The translations under genes were made by a program, and so were the position numbers. Below the pieces are notes generated by a model that was not told where the DNA came from, searched no databases, and worked only from the letters and a program-made list of their open reading frames with translations. A DNA stretch of 64,000 nt, taken from the NCBI RefSeq assembly GCF_036850765.1, contig NC_089495.1:124349033-124413032 (forward strand). Reading direction: 5' to 3'. Below are positions 43,881-56,964 of this stretch, piece after piece (within the stretch, counting starts at the first letter, position 1; each line of letters opens with the position of its first letter). Source of the DNA: Saccopteryx bilineata (taxonomy: Eukaryota > Chordata > Mammalia > Chiroptera > Emballonuridae).

Positions 43881-44988
43881 GATGAGGTAGCGACATCAAC
43901 TCGGGCTTCTGAGATGCCAAGCCTGTGCCCAACGTTGGGGGTGCCAAGCTGCGCCACAGGCAGAAGGTGTATGTCAGAAAAGTGCCTGGGCTAGAGGGCT
44001 TTTCAGGCACAGGGATTCCCTCTCCTGGACCCTAAAGACCCCCACTGATGGAATGATCAGTGAGGACTGCTGTGTAGGGAGCACCCAGGCCGCCTCCCTG
44101 GAGGAGGAAGGGTGAGGGGTGGGCTTGGGGAGCAGGTGGCTTGCCTACTTGGTACCCAGGAAGGGGTGGTGGGCCCTAGGAGGAGCCTGTGGGGCCCGAA
44201 AGCTGGCTGACAAAGCAAGGCCAGAGGCAGGGGAGGAGGCTTCTAGGGGGCTGGGAAGGGGGAAGCCTCTGCCCACAGCGAAGCAAGGAAGCCACCTGAG
44301 CAGGTGCAGAGTGGAAGTGACAGAAGTCCTTCTTGGCATCCTTTGTCACTGGTTCCTGGAGCTGCCCTTCAGGCTCCTGCAACAAGGGCGCAGCCTGGTA
44401 GGCGGGGCCAGCTGGGGATTCCCCCAATCCCTGTCCTAGGAAATCACCTTCCTGGTTCTGAATATGCACTTCTTGCTTTGATTCTTGCTACTGGGGTTGA
44501 TTGCACCCATTTTACAAATGGGGAAGGCCAAATCTGTAGCTGTTAAGTTATGGGCCACAGCGATCGTGAGTGAAGGGGCCTTGGTTCTGGGGTTTGACTC
44601 TGAGCCCACATCTCAGACCCACCACAGCCTCTCTTCCACTGAGATGGGAACAGGGACTCTGGCCACACAGTCCCTTCCCTGGATGCTCCCTGTCTTTGGC
44701 TCGGTGTCCAGAGACTGATGGTAGCAGCTCTGCACCCACCACTGTGTGGGGGTGGGGAGGGACATGGACAGCAGCCCCCTGAAATCTGTGTGGCAAACCT
44801 GAAGGTTCTAGAGGCTGCTGGGGGTAAAGTTGGCCTCCAGGAGTGGGGAGTGGCTGGGTTCGATGGTCCAGTGGCTCTGATGGGGAAGAGCTGGCTTCTG
44901 AGGAACCTGGAAGGTAGACCAGCTAGACCTAGTCAGCTTGCCTGTGTGGCTGGTGGGTGGGTGCTCTGGGCCCTCACCCACCAGCCAC

Positions 44989-45013
44989 GGGGGGGGGGGG
45001 GGGGGGGGGGGGG
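44989..45013 (+). repeat. Poly-G tract of 25 bases
   Basis: Uninterrupted G run next to GGTGGGTGGGTGC and CCCTCACCCACC. Its length is likely to be unreliable in assembly. Confidence 0.97.
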
Positions 45014-45839
45014 TGTCTGAGAACCAGAAACCTGTGAGTGTGCAGAGTCCAGGAAACATCTTGGGAGTAAGAGTGGCGGCCATGGGGGCTGGGTGGGATT
45101 TAATCCTCTAGGAGGCAGGAGGACCAGCCACTGGCCCTACAACAGCCTTCCCAGGTGTCACTCAGGGCTCCCTGCCCCAGGAAAGTCTCCCAAACCAGCC
45201 ACCAGGCACTCTCCTCAGTATGAGAGTCAGCCTGGGCCTGCTTGGCCACGCCCATGCCTGAGAATGACTCACTTACTTGGGGTCAAAGGTTGTGGCAGGG
45301 GGTGGGTCTGGCCCATCCCAGCATACAGGCCCAGCCCCAGCAAGATTGCTCCAGAGTTCTCTCCTCTGGGATCACCTAGTCCACCCCTCCCCCGGGGGGG
45401 GGGGGTCCCAGCTCAATGTGGGGCCTGCAAGGAGGGGAGAAAGGAGGAGACTGACTCACTGCCCAGGCCGGGAGGGGTGGGAGGAGCTGCAGCGGGCTAG
45501 AATCTGAGTTCTGAGGCTCCAGAAAGAAGAGCTCAGGGTGAGCTGGCCCCCACTCCCGCCTGTCCAGCCCCAGTCCAGCCCAGCCCAGCCCCTCTCCCGC
45601 TGCCTCACACTTGCAGGGTCCTCTCCCCCATGGCACACCTTGGCGGTTGAGGGAAAACAGGGCTGGTTGTGCTCTGACCTCTGGCTGCCTGGAAGGCCAG
45701 AGCAGCTCCAAGCTGTGGGTCTGGTCTTCATTCCCGAGGAGTCCTGCAGCCCTGGGTGAGGCCCTCCAAGAGCTTAGGTGTGTCATCTGGGCTGGTAGGG
45801 GTCAGGACTTGGTGGGGGACGCATCTGGGGTACACCTGG

Positions 45840-46500
45840 CAAAGGGGAAGCACGGGGCGCGGGGCAGCAGGGAGCGAGGGTGCCTGTGGGCATATCAGAT
45901 TCTTGGCACCAGCCAGCAGTCAGGCAGAGGACAGGCTGGGCAGAGGGTGCTGCTGGCTGTGCAGGCAGACTCCTGGCAAGGGCAGCCTGGCCGGGCGTGC
46001 AGGTGAGCTGCTTTCTCGCTTTCCTTCCTGGAGCTCTTCTCCGGGGACCATGTCACTTTCCTTTTGGAGTGACTGAGGCTGGCTTGGGAACTCCACTCCT
46101 TGGAGCTTCTTATGCACGAATAATACACCCCGCAAAGTCCCGGGCTGCCCGGAGATCCTTTTCTCTGCCTGCTCCCCACCCTGTCCCCCGCGCCCCTCAC
46201 CCTGCCCCTCAGAGCCAGTTCTCCCTTCAAAGGCAGTCACAGTCCCTCCTACCTCTGCCCGCGCTCTGGGAAGCTCCTTGTTCCGAAGCCACAAAGCCCC
46301 TTTGATCCTCTGCTCGGCTCCGAGCCATGTGACCTGGTGGGCGGGCTGCATTCACAGGCGGCCGGTGCAGCCGACTCTGCTACTAGGGTGAGTCCTCCGC
46401 TCCCTTTGTTCCCGCCAGCCTTGTACCGGTTGCAGGGTGGCCCTCAGGTGTCCCAGCTGTTCCGCGGCTCTCCATGGCCGAGCGTCAGGGCCAGGAGCAG
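45840..46500 (+). promoter_or_regulatory. Candidate internal SEPTIN9 promoter (CpG-enriched)
   Basis: By eye this is the most CpG-rich non-repeat stretch of the intron (for example GGGGCGCGGGG at 45855, CCCCCGCGCCCC near 46190, GGTGGGCGGGC near 46337, GGCGGCCGG near 46360). No TATA box is evident, as for CpG-type promoters. It ends in a good splice donor. Human SEPTIN9 short isoforms start from untranslated first exons inside this same intron, so a promoter is expected somewhere here. Confidence 0.45.
46230..46387 (+). other. Candidate untranslated alternative first exon of SEPTIN9
   Basis: Ends at AGG before a consensus donor GTGAGT (46388-46393). The only ATG near the end (46327) is followed immediately by TGA, so the exon would be non-coding, which fits the short isoforms that start at the Met of the next coding exon. 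The 5' limit is a guess. No transcript evidence is available to me. Confidence 0.35.
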
Positions 46501-48874
46501 TGCCTCCCCAGGGTCCCAGGTCCAGATTGATGGGACATCTCCTGTCCCTGGGAGAAGGGCAGCAGAAGCTCAGTCTCCATGCGGGGCCCAGATTTTCGGT
46601 CTCAGACAGAAGAAAAGGGCTTTGTGCAGCCACAGCTATCTCTTTGTAAATATTTGGCCAGCAGAGCAGAGTGGTGAGGTCCTCCCCCAGCGGGAGTTTC
46701 TTAGAGGAGTCAATTTCCCTTTTGCAAGGGTCTTCCCTGACGTCCAGGAGAGCAGCAGGAACCCAGGTTTGGCCACTGCTGCCTTCTACAATTATCAGCC
46801 TTTGAGGGCAGGCGGCTTGGAGATCAGTTTCAACAGACACTAGCAATGCCGGAGTCAGATGCCGGTGGCCAGCATTGCGATGGGGTAGTTTCTGCTGCAG
46901 CTGGTCTGGGTTCCTGGGGGGTTTGGGATGTACCATGTTGTCAGAAGCGTGCAGGTGGGGGCCTGGAATGCATGTGCTTTGCTAGAGGACCTTGATGGGA
47001 AGGTGTCCTGCTCCGTGTCCAGTATGAGGGGTAAGGAGCAGCTCCTTGGGAACATGCCTTCAAAGGGACATGCCAGCCAAGTGGAGATGTTGGGAGAAGC
47101 CCCAGAGTCACATCCCACAGCCGGCACAGCACGTCACCCCTTGCACCAAAGCTGAGGTGCTCAGAGGCAGTACCATCTGCTCTGAAACTTCATCCCAAAC
47201 GTCCCCCGGGATTTCCTCAGTTTGCAGGCTGCTGGCTTCTTCCCCCCTTCCCTCTCTTCCCTCTCCTCCCTGCTGTGCAGTCTGCGGGCATTTTTGTCAG
47301 AAGTCGGGGGAGCTCTCTGCTCATCAGAGAGAAGTCTGAAATTCCTGTCTTGGAGGAAACTGCCAAGCGGCCACGGGTTTCTGGCCGTGGGGACAGCATC
47401 CTGGTTAGAATTCAATTTGGATCCCAGCGGGAAAATCTGTTCAGGGAGGAGGCAGAAAAAGCCCCATCCCTTAGTCCTTTATAATTGCATGGGTTTTCCC
47501 TCTTCAGTTATTGTGAGGACACTTTTGTGTCCACTTGTATTTCTGTCAGCCACTGCTCCTTGGGGCCAGCACGGTGACGCCCAGCAGAAGGCCAATTTGG
47601 CTGGCACGTGGGGAGGACCTACTATGCACCAGGGCAGGGAGCATTCTGAGATGGAGGCGACAGAGCACTGTTCTGATGGGAGGGGGCAGTCACAAGGCAG
47701 ACCGTTGCCAGCGCTGTCATGGGTCCGCCTCACCCAAGCCAGAGACAGGTCTTGGAGGTTCCCTGAGGGACAAGCCCAGTGTCCCAGGCCACGAGGACGG
47801 GGATCACAGGGCTTTCACCTCAGAAGCCCTGTACCCATTGAGCAACCGGAGTCCCTGGGTTGACTCTCCTCCCCTCCCCCTCCCTGCTTCCCCCCAGGCT
47901 GCCATGCCCTCCCCACTTCCTGTTGTCACCACAGGCCTGAGCTGCGCTGTCACATAGGGCTCTCCTCAGGGGCTGAGAGTCATTCAGCAGAAGGGAAGAC
48001 CCCTTCTGAAGGAGAGCCCCCCACCAGCCTGGAGCCAGCCCAGCTTCCTGCCATGTCAAAGGTCTCAGGGCTTTCTTAGGAAACTGGTCGCTGTGGCTGA
48101 GCTTCCGTTATCTGATTTCCCTCCCCCCACCATTTCAATCTTGAGCTGGCTTTTTCGTGCCACCCAAGGACCCTTGGCTCCCTCCTCTCATTGGCCATGT
48201 GCACAGGGAGAATGACTTTATTTCAGTTCGTGAGCGGGAGAGGACACATGCTTGCTGTCCACGCCTCGTTACTATCTCGGTTCATCTGCAGTGGCCACTA
48301 GCCTTCCATATCTTGTCATGACTGCCTGCCCCTCTTCTCATGTCCCCCAACCTTGGCTTAGGCCATCAATGTCCATTAGGCTTTGTTAAGGTATGGGGTC
48401 GTTTTGTCTGGGGCTGATGATCCCGGGGGGCCCCAGCTCCCTACAGCGGGGAGGATGTTGGGAAGATGGTTCCCGCAAAAATCATAGCCCTTGGCTGGGT
48501 GGGACTCCATTCCCAGACTCCTGCCTCCCGGTGCCAAGCTTCAGTTTGTTTACTGAGCGCCAACCTAGTTCCTTGGACAGGTAGGGACCTGTTCTCAGGA
48601 GCTCTGTGGAGCCTTTGGAGGCCTTCCCAGGAACACTGCTGAGGACGGTGGGCCGAGGACAGTCATACTGCGGTCGCTCTGTGAGGAGCAGGCTGGGAGT
48701 CTGGCGGAGGCGCAGGTCCAGTGACAGGTTGGGGGTGTGTCTTGCCCTAGCTGGTGGCCCTCTAGCCTGCCCACCTGGTGGGGGGCATTATGAGCCTTGT
48801 TCTGGGGCTGGCACAGTGGTGGGTGTGATTTCTTTCTACCTTGGCTCCTCCCTGGGGTATGGGTGGGGTCATTT

Positions 48875-48975
48875 CTTTGTTTCCCTCCCTCCCTCCCTCT
48901 CTCCTCGCCTCTCCTTCCTTCCTCCTTTCTTTTCCTTATCCTTGTCCTTGTCCTTGTCCTGCCTTTTCTTTCCTC
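48875..48975 (+). repeat. Pyrimidine-rich low-complexity tract
   Basis: CCCTCCCTCCCTCC followed by TTCCTT and (CTTGTC)n-like hexamers near 48938-48960. Confidence 0.85.
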
Positions 48976-49249
48976 ACCACTGGGAACTACATATACTGTG
49001 ACCAGGCTCTGAGGGACATGAAGAGAGCTTAGTCCTTTGAGACCCAGGGAGTCACGAGTTCTGTTTCCAGCGTTCTGCAGGGGCAAGAGCTGCAACTTGC
49101 CCTTGTCTGGGTTCAGCTGTCCCACCTACAGAGCAGACTGAGTAACCAGCCCTGGTTTCCTGGGGTAGGGGCAGCTCAGCGCAGAGGCCCTGAAAGGTGA
49201 AGATACCCAATCCCCTCTTACTTGCTATTTCTGCCTACATTCAATTTTT

Positions 49250-49620
49250 TCTTTTTTTTGTATTTTTCTGAAGCTGGAAACGGGGAGAGACAGTCAGACA
49301 GACTCCCGCATGCACCCGACCGGGATCCATCCAGCACGCCCACCAGGGGGCGATGCTCTGCCCCTCCGGGTGTTGCTCTGTTGCCACCAGAGCCACTCTA
49401 GTGCCTGGGGCAGAGGCCAAGGAGCCATCCCCAGCGCCCGGGCCATCTTTGCTCCAATGGAGCCTCGGCTGCAGGAGGGGAAGAGAGAAACAGAGAGGAA
49501 GGAGTGGGGGAGGGGTGGAGAAGCAGATGGATGCTTCTCCTGTGTACCCTGGCTGGGAATCGAACCCAGGACTCCTGCACGCCAGGCCGACGCTCTACCA
49601 CTGAGCCAACCGGCCAGGGC
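49250..49620 (-). mobile_element. tRNA-derived SINE, subfamily C
   Basis: The reverse complement starts GCCCTGGCCGGTTGGCTCAG and is complete. 19 bp duplication CTGCCTACAT(T/A)CAATTTTT at 49231-49249 and 49621-49639, one mismatch. Confidence 0.97.
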
Positions 49621-50117
49621 CTGCCTACATACAATTTTTAAATGCTTCAGTTGTGGTTCAGCAGCTGGAGTATGGCAGAAGTTCCCCCCAATTTCTTGTC
49701 ACTCCTGAAGCTGAGCATGGGGGACACCCTCTGTGAGAGGTTAGTCCCTGAGCACCCAGGGCTACCGTGGGAACCCCAGCTCCAGGTTGGGGTTGCGTTG
49801 CTGACAGTGACCCCCACGTGGTTGTTGGGAAGGAGATTCACCAGCCTCTGGGGCACCCCTGTTCCGTCCCATTGCACCTGCCAGCTCCACCCCTGCTCTG
49901 TGACACCAGGCACCAAGTGCCCAATGATGCGGTCATCCAATGGTCACAGAGCGTCCTTATTGGTGTCCCCAGTGGAATGTGCATGGACACGGCCTCCCGA
50001 TTTCCAGGTCCTATCTCTTATCTCCCAGGCCCAGTTCCAGGTGCCAGTCACAGGACTACCAGGTAAGGACGTGTGTGGCCATCAGTCTGTCCTTCACAGT
50101 ACTGTAGGGATTGTTTT

Positions 50118-50506
50118 CTCCTAATCTTTTTTTTTTTTTTTTTTTTGTATTTTTCTGAAGCTGGAAACGGGGAGGCAGTCAGACAGACTCCCGCATGTGT
50201 CCGACCGGGATCCACCTGGCATGCCCACCGGGGGGCGATGTTCTGCCCATCTGGGGTGTTGCTCTGTTGCATCCAGAGCCATTCTAGCGCCTGAGGCAGA
50301 GGCCATAGAGCCATCCTCAGCGCCCGGGCCAACTTTGCTCCAATGGAGCCTTGGCTGCGGGAGGGGAAGAGAGAGACAGAGAGGAAGGAGAGGGGGAGGG
50401 GTGGAGAAGCAGATGGGCACTTCTCCTGTGTGCCCTGGCCAGGAATTGAACCTGGGACTCCTGTATGCCAGGCCGACGCTCTACCACTGAGCCAACCGGC
50501 CAGGGC
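50118..50506 (-). mobile_element. tRNA-derived SINE, subfamily C
   Basis: The reverse complement starts GCCCTGGCCGGTTGGCTCAG and is complete with a 21-base A tail. Duplication GTAGGGATTGTTTT at 50104-50117 and 50511-50524. Confidence 0.96.
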
Positions 50507-51752
50507 GAGTGTAGGGATTGTTTTATTGATCACCGTCCCAGACTCTGGATGCCACAGGCCTTGCTTAGTTAATATTTGAATGGAAATGCAGTGCTGACAG
50601 CAGCTTTATCCATACACTGTGTAGTTTCTGTGAGACCCACTCGATAGCCCTGTAAGAGTCACCATGCGTCCTGCTCTCCTGACATGTAGTCTTCTCAGAG
50701 TCATTTTTAAGAAAAAGGGCAAAGGGGCAGCATTTGTTAGTGGCAGGGGATTGGAGCAGCTGAGGCCGGCCCCGCCCCCATGCCCTGGTGCTGAGGAAGT
50801 AAGGACAGGATCTGTGTCTTTTGTTACTTGTCTGCCGAGGCTGGAGGAAGAAGCTGCCTATTGCTTGGTGACATTCATGGGCCCCAAGTACTAATGACAG
50901 GTTGGACAGCAGGCCCATTGTAGCCGGGGCACAAGGCAGGTGGGGGCCAGAGGCTGGCAGAGCAGCTTGGAGCACAGTGAAGGGGTGTCACCGACCCAAA
51001 GGAGCAGGCAGGGTGTCCTCTTTCCATAGCTCTTGGCCTTACTCACCACCCAGCCCAGTGGAGAGGACACTGAGCGGCAGGGGCACCGTGGCCAGTTCAC
51101 AGACCACATGCTCTGCTAAGGTGTTGTCGTTACCTGTCACCGGTGGCTTGGCTGTCAGAGTGCCAGGGCTGGAACCCCCACGGACACCGTCTTGACCACC
51201 ATTCACTCTGGGCCTGGTGCCTGGGGTCCTTCAGCCTTCATCTTCCATTTAGGCAACCTCTCTCACCAGCTGGTGGGTGGGGCCACCTCACTCCTCACAT
51301 GACAAGGGTGGAAACTGAGGCAGAGAAGTGAACAATGAGCCAGAAGGTTTCCACGGCACAATGTCATCTTCCCAGATTCATTCATGGGAAAACGAATGAG
51401 TGTTATATGGCTTTTCTCTGTTGGTTCCCATGCAGTTGTTTAAAAAGTGGGAAAATGGAATGCTGACCAGGGTGTCACCCACCCTGCCTGGGAGGAGCTG
51501 ACAGGTGGGAACACTTTGGTGATTCTCTCTGGAGCTCTGGCCGCACTTCCGGGCCATGGCCCACCTCCATGGACCCCAGAGCTTCCTTTCAAAACCCACG
51601 GGCTGGGCTCTGGCCCCATTGGACAGACATGAAATCTGAGACAAAGCAGAGACGTCACCAGGGAGGTGTGGTGGTTGTTGAGGAAGGGCCCCTGTACCTT
51701 CCCACTCTGAGAGAATAAGTAAATAAGGCTATTTATTAGAAATAAACTGTAG

Positions 51753-52065
51753 CCTGACCAGGCAGTGGCGCAGTGGATAGAGCGTCGGACTGGGATGCGG
51801 AGGACCCAGGTTCGAGACCCCGAGGTCGCCAGCATGAGTGCGGGCTCATCTGGTTTGAGCAAGGCTCACCAGCTTGGACCCAAGGTCGCTGGCTCAAGCA
51901 AGGTGTTACTCGGTCTGCTGTAGCCCCACGGTCAAGGCACATATGAGAAAGCAATCAATGAACAACTAAGGTGTCCCAATGAAGAATTGATGCTTTTCAT
52001 CTCTCTTCCTTCTGTCCCTATGTGTCCCTCTCTCTGACTCTCTCTGTCTCTGTCACCAAAACAAA
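51753..52065 (+). mobile_element. tRNA-derived SINE, subfamily B
   Basis: Starts CCTGACCAGGCAGTGGCGCA, has the complete subfamily B order and 'AAGCAATCAATGAACAACTAA', and ends in an A/C-rich tail. Short duplication AAACT(G/A)TAG on both sides. Confidence 0.94.
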
Positions 52066-52434
52066 ACAAACTATAGCGCGGGACCCCCTTAGTGCCCAGC
52101 AGGCTGAAGGCCTCCGGAGGCAGAAAGTGGGGGCATTGAGTTCTGAGAGCACAGTGTCCTGGGGGAGGCCTGGCGGCCTGGCGAGGGTGCTGGTGACTCC
52201 AGATGGAAGCCCAGACATCAGGAAAGTGGTGATCCCTCCCAGTTTGGCTGTATTGGAACCCCTGTGGGAGACAAGGGGAGAGTGGAAGAAGGGTTGGGAA
52301 CCCCTGTCTGTGTCAGAGACCTGGGCCCAAGTAGCAGCCCCACCCCAGCGTCCAGGCCAAGTCAGCCTTTCCGGAGGCTTCCAGTGGTTCTGGCCCTGTC
52401 ATTCTGAATGAACTGCCTGGGTCCTTGCACACCT

Positions 52435-52620
52435 CTCACTGACCCTTTGGCCCTAGACACATGACCTGCCCCCTATGAGCCACGGTTCTCTATGTGAAGA
52501 ACTTAGACTAGTAGCTCCCACTTCGTGGGATCATCATGAGGGTGAATGGAGATAGAACGTTTAGCACAGAGCTAGACAGAGACGCTAAGTACATGCTACC
52601 ATGGTTGTTAGTCCCAACCG
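52435..52620 (+). repeat. MIR SINE
   Basis: 'CTATGTGAAGAACTTAGACT AGTAGCTCCCAC', 'GATCATCATGAGGGTGAATG' and 'TAGCACAGAGCTAGACAGAG' to 'GCTAAGTACATG' follow the MIR 3' half. Confidence 0.75.
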
Positions 52621-54349
52621 CAGGGCAGCCCTGCGCGTGGGAGGGTTACACAAGGCAGGCCTTCTGGAAACTTGCAGTCCAGATAGGAGGTAAGCGCTCA
52701 CTGGCTCTAAGATAAGGCATTCTGGGACAGCGGGGTCCCCAGGAAGACAGCTCATTTGTAGCTAGGATGTAGGGCAGCAGGATGAGCCAACATGGGTAAG
52801 AGGAGAGGAAGCAGCCCCGAGTTCAGAAGTGGAAGTGAGGCTAGAAGGGAAGGTTTGCCCGAAGGGGCACTGCTGAGGGGTATGGTAGTGGAAGGCAGAG
52901 GAGGGGTTGGGGTCTGTGGCTGGGTGCTCCTCCAGCCACTCCCCTCCACGAGTGCCACACCCCCACACTGCACACCTCAGCAGATGCCTGCTTCCTGTTG
53001 CCCTGGCGTGAGGTTTCAACATAAGATCCCTACACTAGCCTCTCTCATCCGTCCACATCTTGGCTTCCTCCCCAGCCTCCTCCAGGGCTCCTTGTGGAGC
53101 TGGACAGCCAGGTCCCCATCTCCTTGAGGCTCCTGGGACCTTGTCTGTGTGTCAGCAGTCACCTCTGTCTTACTACTCAGCTTCTCATGTTCATCCCACC
53201 ATGCTGTTTGGTCTCACTCAACAGTGCCGAGGTGCTGAGACCTCAGTGCTTGAGACCCTGGCCCAGCTGCAGGACCTCATGTCATCATCTTCCAGAGCGA
53301 GTTCTGGGGCCATGTCCATGTGGGATGTGGAGGGGTGAACCACTATCTCCCCATCCCCCCATATGTGCCTCAGTTTCTTCATGTGGCTAAGCAGCAGAAA
53401 CTCCTGTCTGCTGCCAGTTCATAAGGTTGTGAGTCAGGGATGGGAGGTTGGTCCCCCAAGGGCCTGTGTGTTTGGGGTGTGGGTTGGGGGTCAGGGAAGC
53501 CCCCTCCACCTCTGCCCCTTGAGCTGACTCCTCATTGGGTTCCTCCCAGCTCACTGTGGGGCTCTCCAAGGACATGTGGGGACTACAGGATAATTAACAC
53601 CATAGGCACTTCGGAGACTCAAGTGCTAAGGTGATAATTAAACCTTGAGCAACCTTGAGGGGCCTGTGTGGCCCTGTGAAAGTAGGTCTTCATTTCTCTC
53701 ATTTTCATGGAGTTGAAGGATGCCCTTCTTGCCTGGCGTGCTTAGGATTTGGGTTGGATGCTGCCAGATACGGCCCAGGCAGCGGTGGCCAGCCCCCAGC
53801 AGCTGCAGGTTCCCGCCGTTGTTTCCCCGGCCTGCCTGCCAGGGTTGAGTCCTGTGGCCGCTGTGCCCGACCTGCTGGTCTGGGTACAAGGAGGGGCTCC
53901 GACGTTACGGCTCCAGGAGCAACGTGCTGGGCAGATGTCTTGGGGAGCCAGAGGTTTTCCCTTGTCTTCCTCGTGCCCTGAGACCTGGATCAACTGAGTT
54001 CAGCCTTTCTGGCTGCTGGTTGAGCTTTCAGGTCGAAGTTTGTGGCTTCCTTCTGTGCTTGCTACTGGTCGTTCTCTGACTCAAGTTCCAGTCTGGCACG
54101 AGAGCATGTTTTTAGGATTAGAGGCAATTCCTAGTCAGTACTGGTGGTGTGAGGCTCAAGGTGAGCAAATAGGAAAGTCCCTGGGCTGAGGAGTCCCCAC
54201 CCCACCATGAGGTTTTAGAGCTGGGCAGGGTAGCGGGACAAGAAGGCTGGGTGCTGCATCTGAGCTGGGGACCAGCGTGGACAGGAAGGACACACTTTCC
54301 ACTCTTGTTCTTTGGGGAACATTCACAGGTCACCAGCACTTTTGTTTTT

Positions 54350-54960
54350 TCTGTTAGTAATAGCTTTATTGATGTAATTCACATACCATAAAAGCCATTC
54401 TTTTAAAGTGTACAGTTCAGTGGTCTTTAGTATGTTTACAAAGTTACGTAACAATCGCCACTAATTACAGAACATTTTCATCTACCCCCAGAGAGACCTC
54501 TTACCCAGGAGCAGTCACCCCACCATCTCTGCTGCCAGCCGCTGGCACCCACTCCTCTGCTGTCTGTCTCCGTGACTTGCCCTGTTCTAGATGTTTTGTG
54601 TGGGTGGAATCCTATAGTAGGTAGCTCTTTGTGCTTGGCTTCTCTCACTTAGCACAGTGTTTTGAAGCTTCATCCATGGGCAACGTTCTTATTCATTCCT
54701 TTTTATGGCTGAATAATATTCCATTTTGTGGCCATGTCGCATTTCATTTATCCACCAGCTGACGAGCTACTGTGGCCTGTGCAGCAGTGAACACTGGGCT
54801 TTAGGTTGGTGTGGGCATGTGTTTCCATTGCTCTGGGGGAACTGCTGGTGGTATGGCACAGCCTGGCTCACCAGCACAGACTGGGCGTGCCATGGGTTTG
54901 TTACTAAGCCCCAGTTGCTGGGAGCACCTTGCACTTTCCCCCATAGTGGGTGTTGAACCT
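54350..54960 (+). repeat. Old L1 3' fragment
   Basis: 'AGCTTTATTGATGTAATTCACATACC', 'AAAGTGTACAGTTCAGTGG', 'AGAACATTTTCATCTACCCC', 'TTCTCTCACTTAGCACAGTG', 'TTTTATGGCTGAATAATATTCC' in exact L1M 3' order. The best preserved L1 segment in the window. Confidence 0.92.
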
Positions 54961-56964
54961 TTGATCCCGCAGTTTGCCAGGGGTCTTGGTTTCCCATTGT
55001 GAACCCAGGTCCCAGCCCGTGGATCAGGATGAATCAAGGCCTGGCTGGGTAGGCTGGGGGCGCAGGGGGCCAGCCTGTACCTGCAAGGGGTACAGAACTA
55101 GGCAGAAAGGGGAAGTGGAGGTTTGTCTGCCCTTTCTGGGGGGGGGCATGCAGCAGTGGGCCATAGCGGGAGAGAGGAAGTGTGTGGAAGGGGGTGGGGC
55201 TTTCCCCCCAGTAGGGACTGTTGGGGAGAGGACTGGGTGTGGGAAGCGGTTTCTTTTCCCCTTTCCCTGAGAGGACATGCTCTCCCTCCCCACCAGCCTG
55301 GGCCGTGGAGGAGTGATTCTGTTTCCTTCCTGGGAGGGTAGACTTGGCGGGGAGCCACCTGTGGGAGCCAGGGAGTGGGTAAGGGCTAGACCACTCTGTG
55401 CATCACACACAGAGAAGTTAAACTGTAAAGCAAATGTGTGTCCGTTGTCATTTTAAACACCACACAAGTATGTGAGCGAAGCCCCGACCACATCTGGTTG
55501 CCTGCTCCCAGAGCAGCCGCCTGGGCTGTCCCATGGAGTCCACTGCTCGGCTTCGTAGCCTGGGAGCGTGCTGGGAAGGGACTCCTTGGGGTCTTGGGAA
55601 GGCAGTGCAGAGATCTGGCAGGGCCAGGCTCCATTCCCCCACCTCCAGGCCGGCAGTTGGAGGGGCCTCTGCCAGTTCTTAGGCAGAAATTACCATATGA
55701 ATGTGGCTCCTTCCCGGAGCTGCTGGCGAGTGACCTGGGAGGGGAGAAACTCCCACCCTGGGGGCCTCCAGGTTCTGTGCTGACTTCTGAGAGCAACTGG
55801 GAGACACCGGGCACTTTCAATCCCACAGTAGGTCACCCCTAGGGTACAGAAGGTGCCGGGGGGGGGGGGTGTCTTCCTGTGGGCAGGGGAGGGCGAGTCG
55901 GCTCCCAGCGAGTGTGGGAGATCCCGGAGCCTGGCCCAAAGCCTGCGCAAAGTTTCTTTCACTGAAGCTTGTATCAGAACACATTATTGCTATAGTTCTT
56001 GTCGTTTTGGTCTGGTTTCAAAAGTCACAGTTACCGCAGGAAGTGTAGGCTCTTAAGGAAGAGGAGGATTAGATGCCATAAAGCAAGTTTGAGTGCTTTA
56101 TAAACTGTAAAGTGATGTGCACCTGCCAGCCCTCTGATGACCCAGCCCGGTCCCTTGTGTCTTTAGGTCTTAGCTGAGCTCCTGGGGTCAGGGGCAGGTC
56201 TTGTACATTTTGGGGCCCCTGATTATGTCTCAGTAAATTCTGTTTGCCACTTGCCTGGGTAACGCTAAGTTTGAGATAGTGTTATCTCATGTTTAACTGG
56301 ACAGCAAATGGATGGACTCTGGGAAAAGTCACCCATGAAAAGGCTAATTCCCAGATATTTGCTGTTGGTGGCATTTCTTCCAGGGCATTTGGTTCCTCCA
56401 CGTAGGAGACCCCCACTTCTTGCTGGGGTGGGGGACAGGCCAGCTATAGCTGGAGAGCAGCTTGGCTGAGGTTTGAGAGTCTGGACAGGGTCCAGGTTGG
56501 GACCCGGCGTTCTGATTGGAGCCTGCTGCCCACCAGCCCTGCCTGCCCCTCTTTACCTCTGCAGTGCTTCTAGGAGAGCCCCCAGGGCCCGGAGCCCCAG
56601 CTGGGGTAGGTGGGGTTGGGGGTGGGACTAGGGCCCCACCATTGGCAAGCCAGTTCCTGCCCACCTCCCCTTCCCAGTGGGTGCTCCCAGCCCCCGCCCC
56701 ATCCATTTCCTGAGCAAAATTTCCTGAATGAGCAGGAGCTGACCCAGGAAGTCCATCCATCTTTCCTCCTTCGTGCTTTGTGGCTCCAGAAGGACGGTGG
56801 AAGCCGGAAACTTAGCATCTCATTCATAGGCTGCCACACACCAAACTCTGCAGGAACCTCGAGAGGGGGCAGGCACCACCTGGGTTATTGGGGGTTAGTG
56901 GCCAGCCTCCCACTATGCTCTGGGAAGAGAGGAGGGTAGAGGAAAGGGCAGCAAGTTCACCATT

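Larger units (their letters stand above)
42791..45839. other. Intron, gaps between repeats
   Basis: 42791-43562 and 43881-45839 hold only the G tracts and the MITE listed. I see no exon with credible splice sites. Confidence 0.4.
46501..54349. other. Intron, gaps between repeats
   Basis: 46501-48874, 50525-51740 and 52621-54349 contain no feature I recognise. A small MIR-like scrap ('GGTGGAAACTGAGGCAGAGAAGTGAAC') lies at about 51305-51332. Confidence 0.4.
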
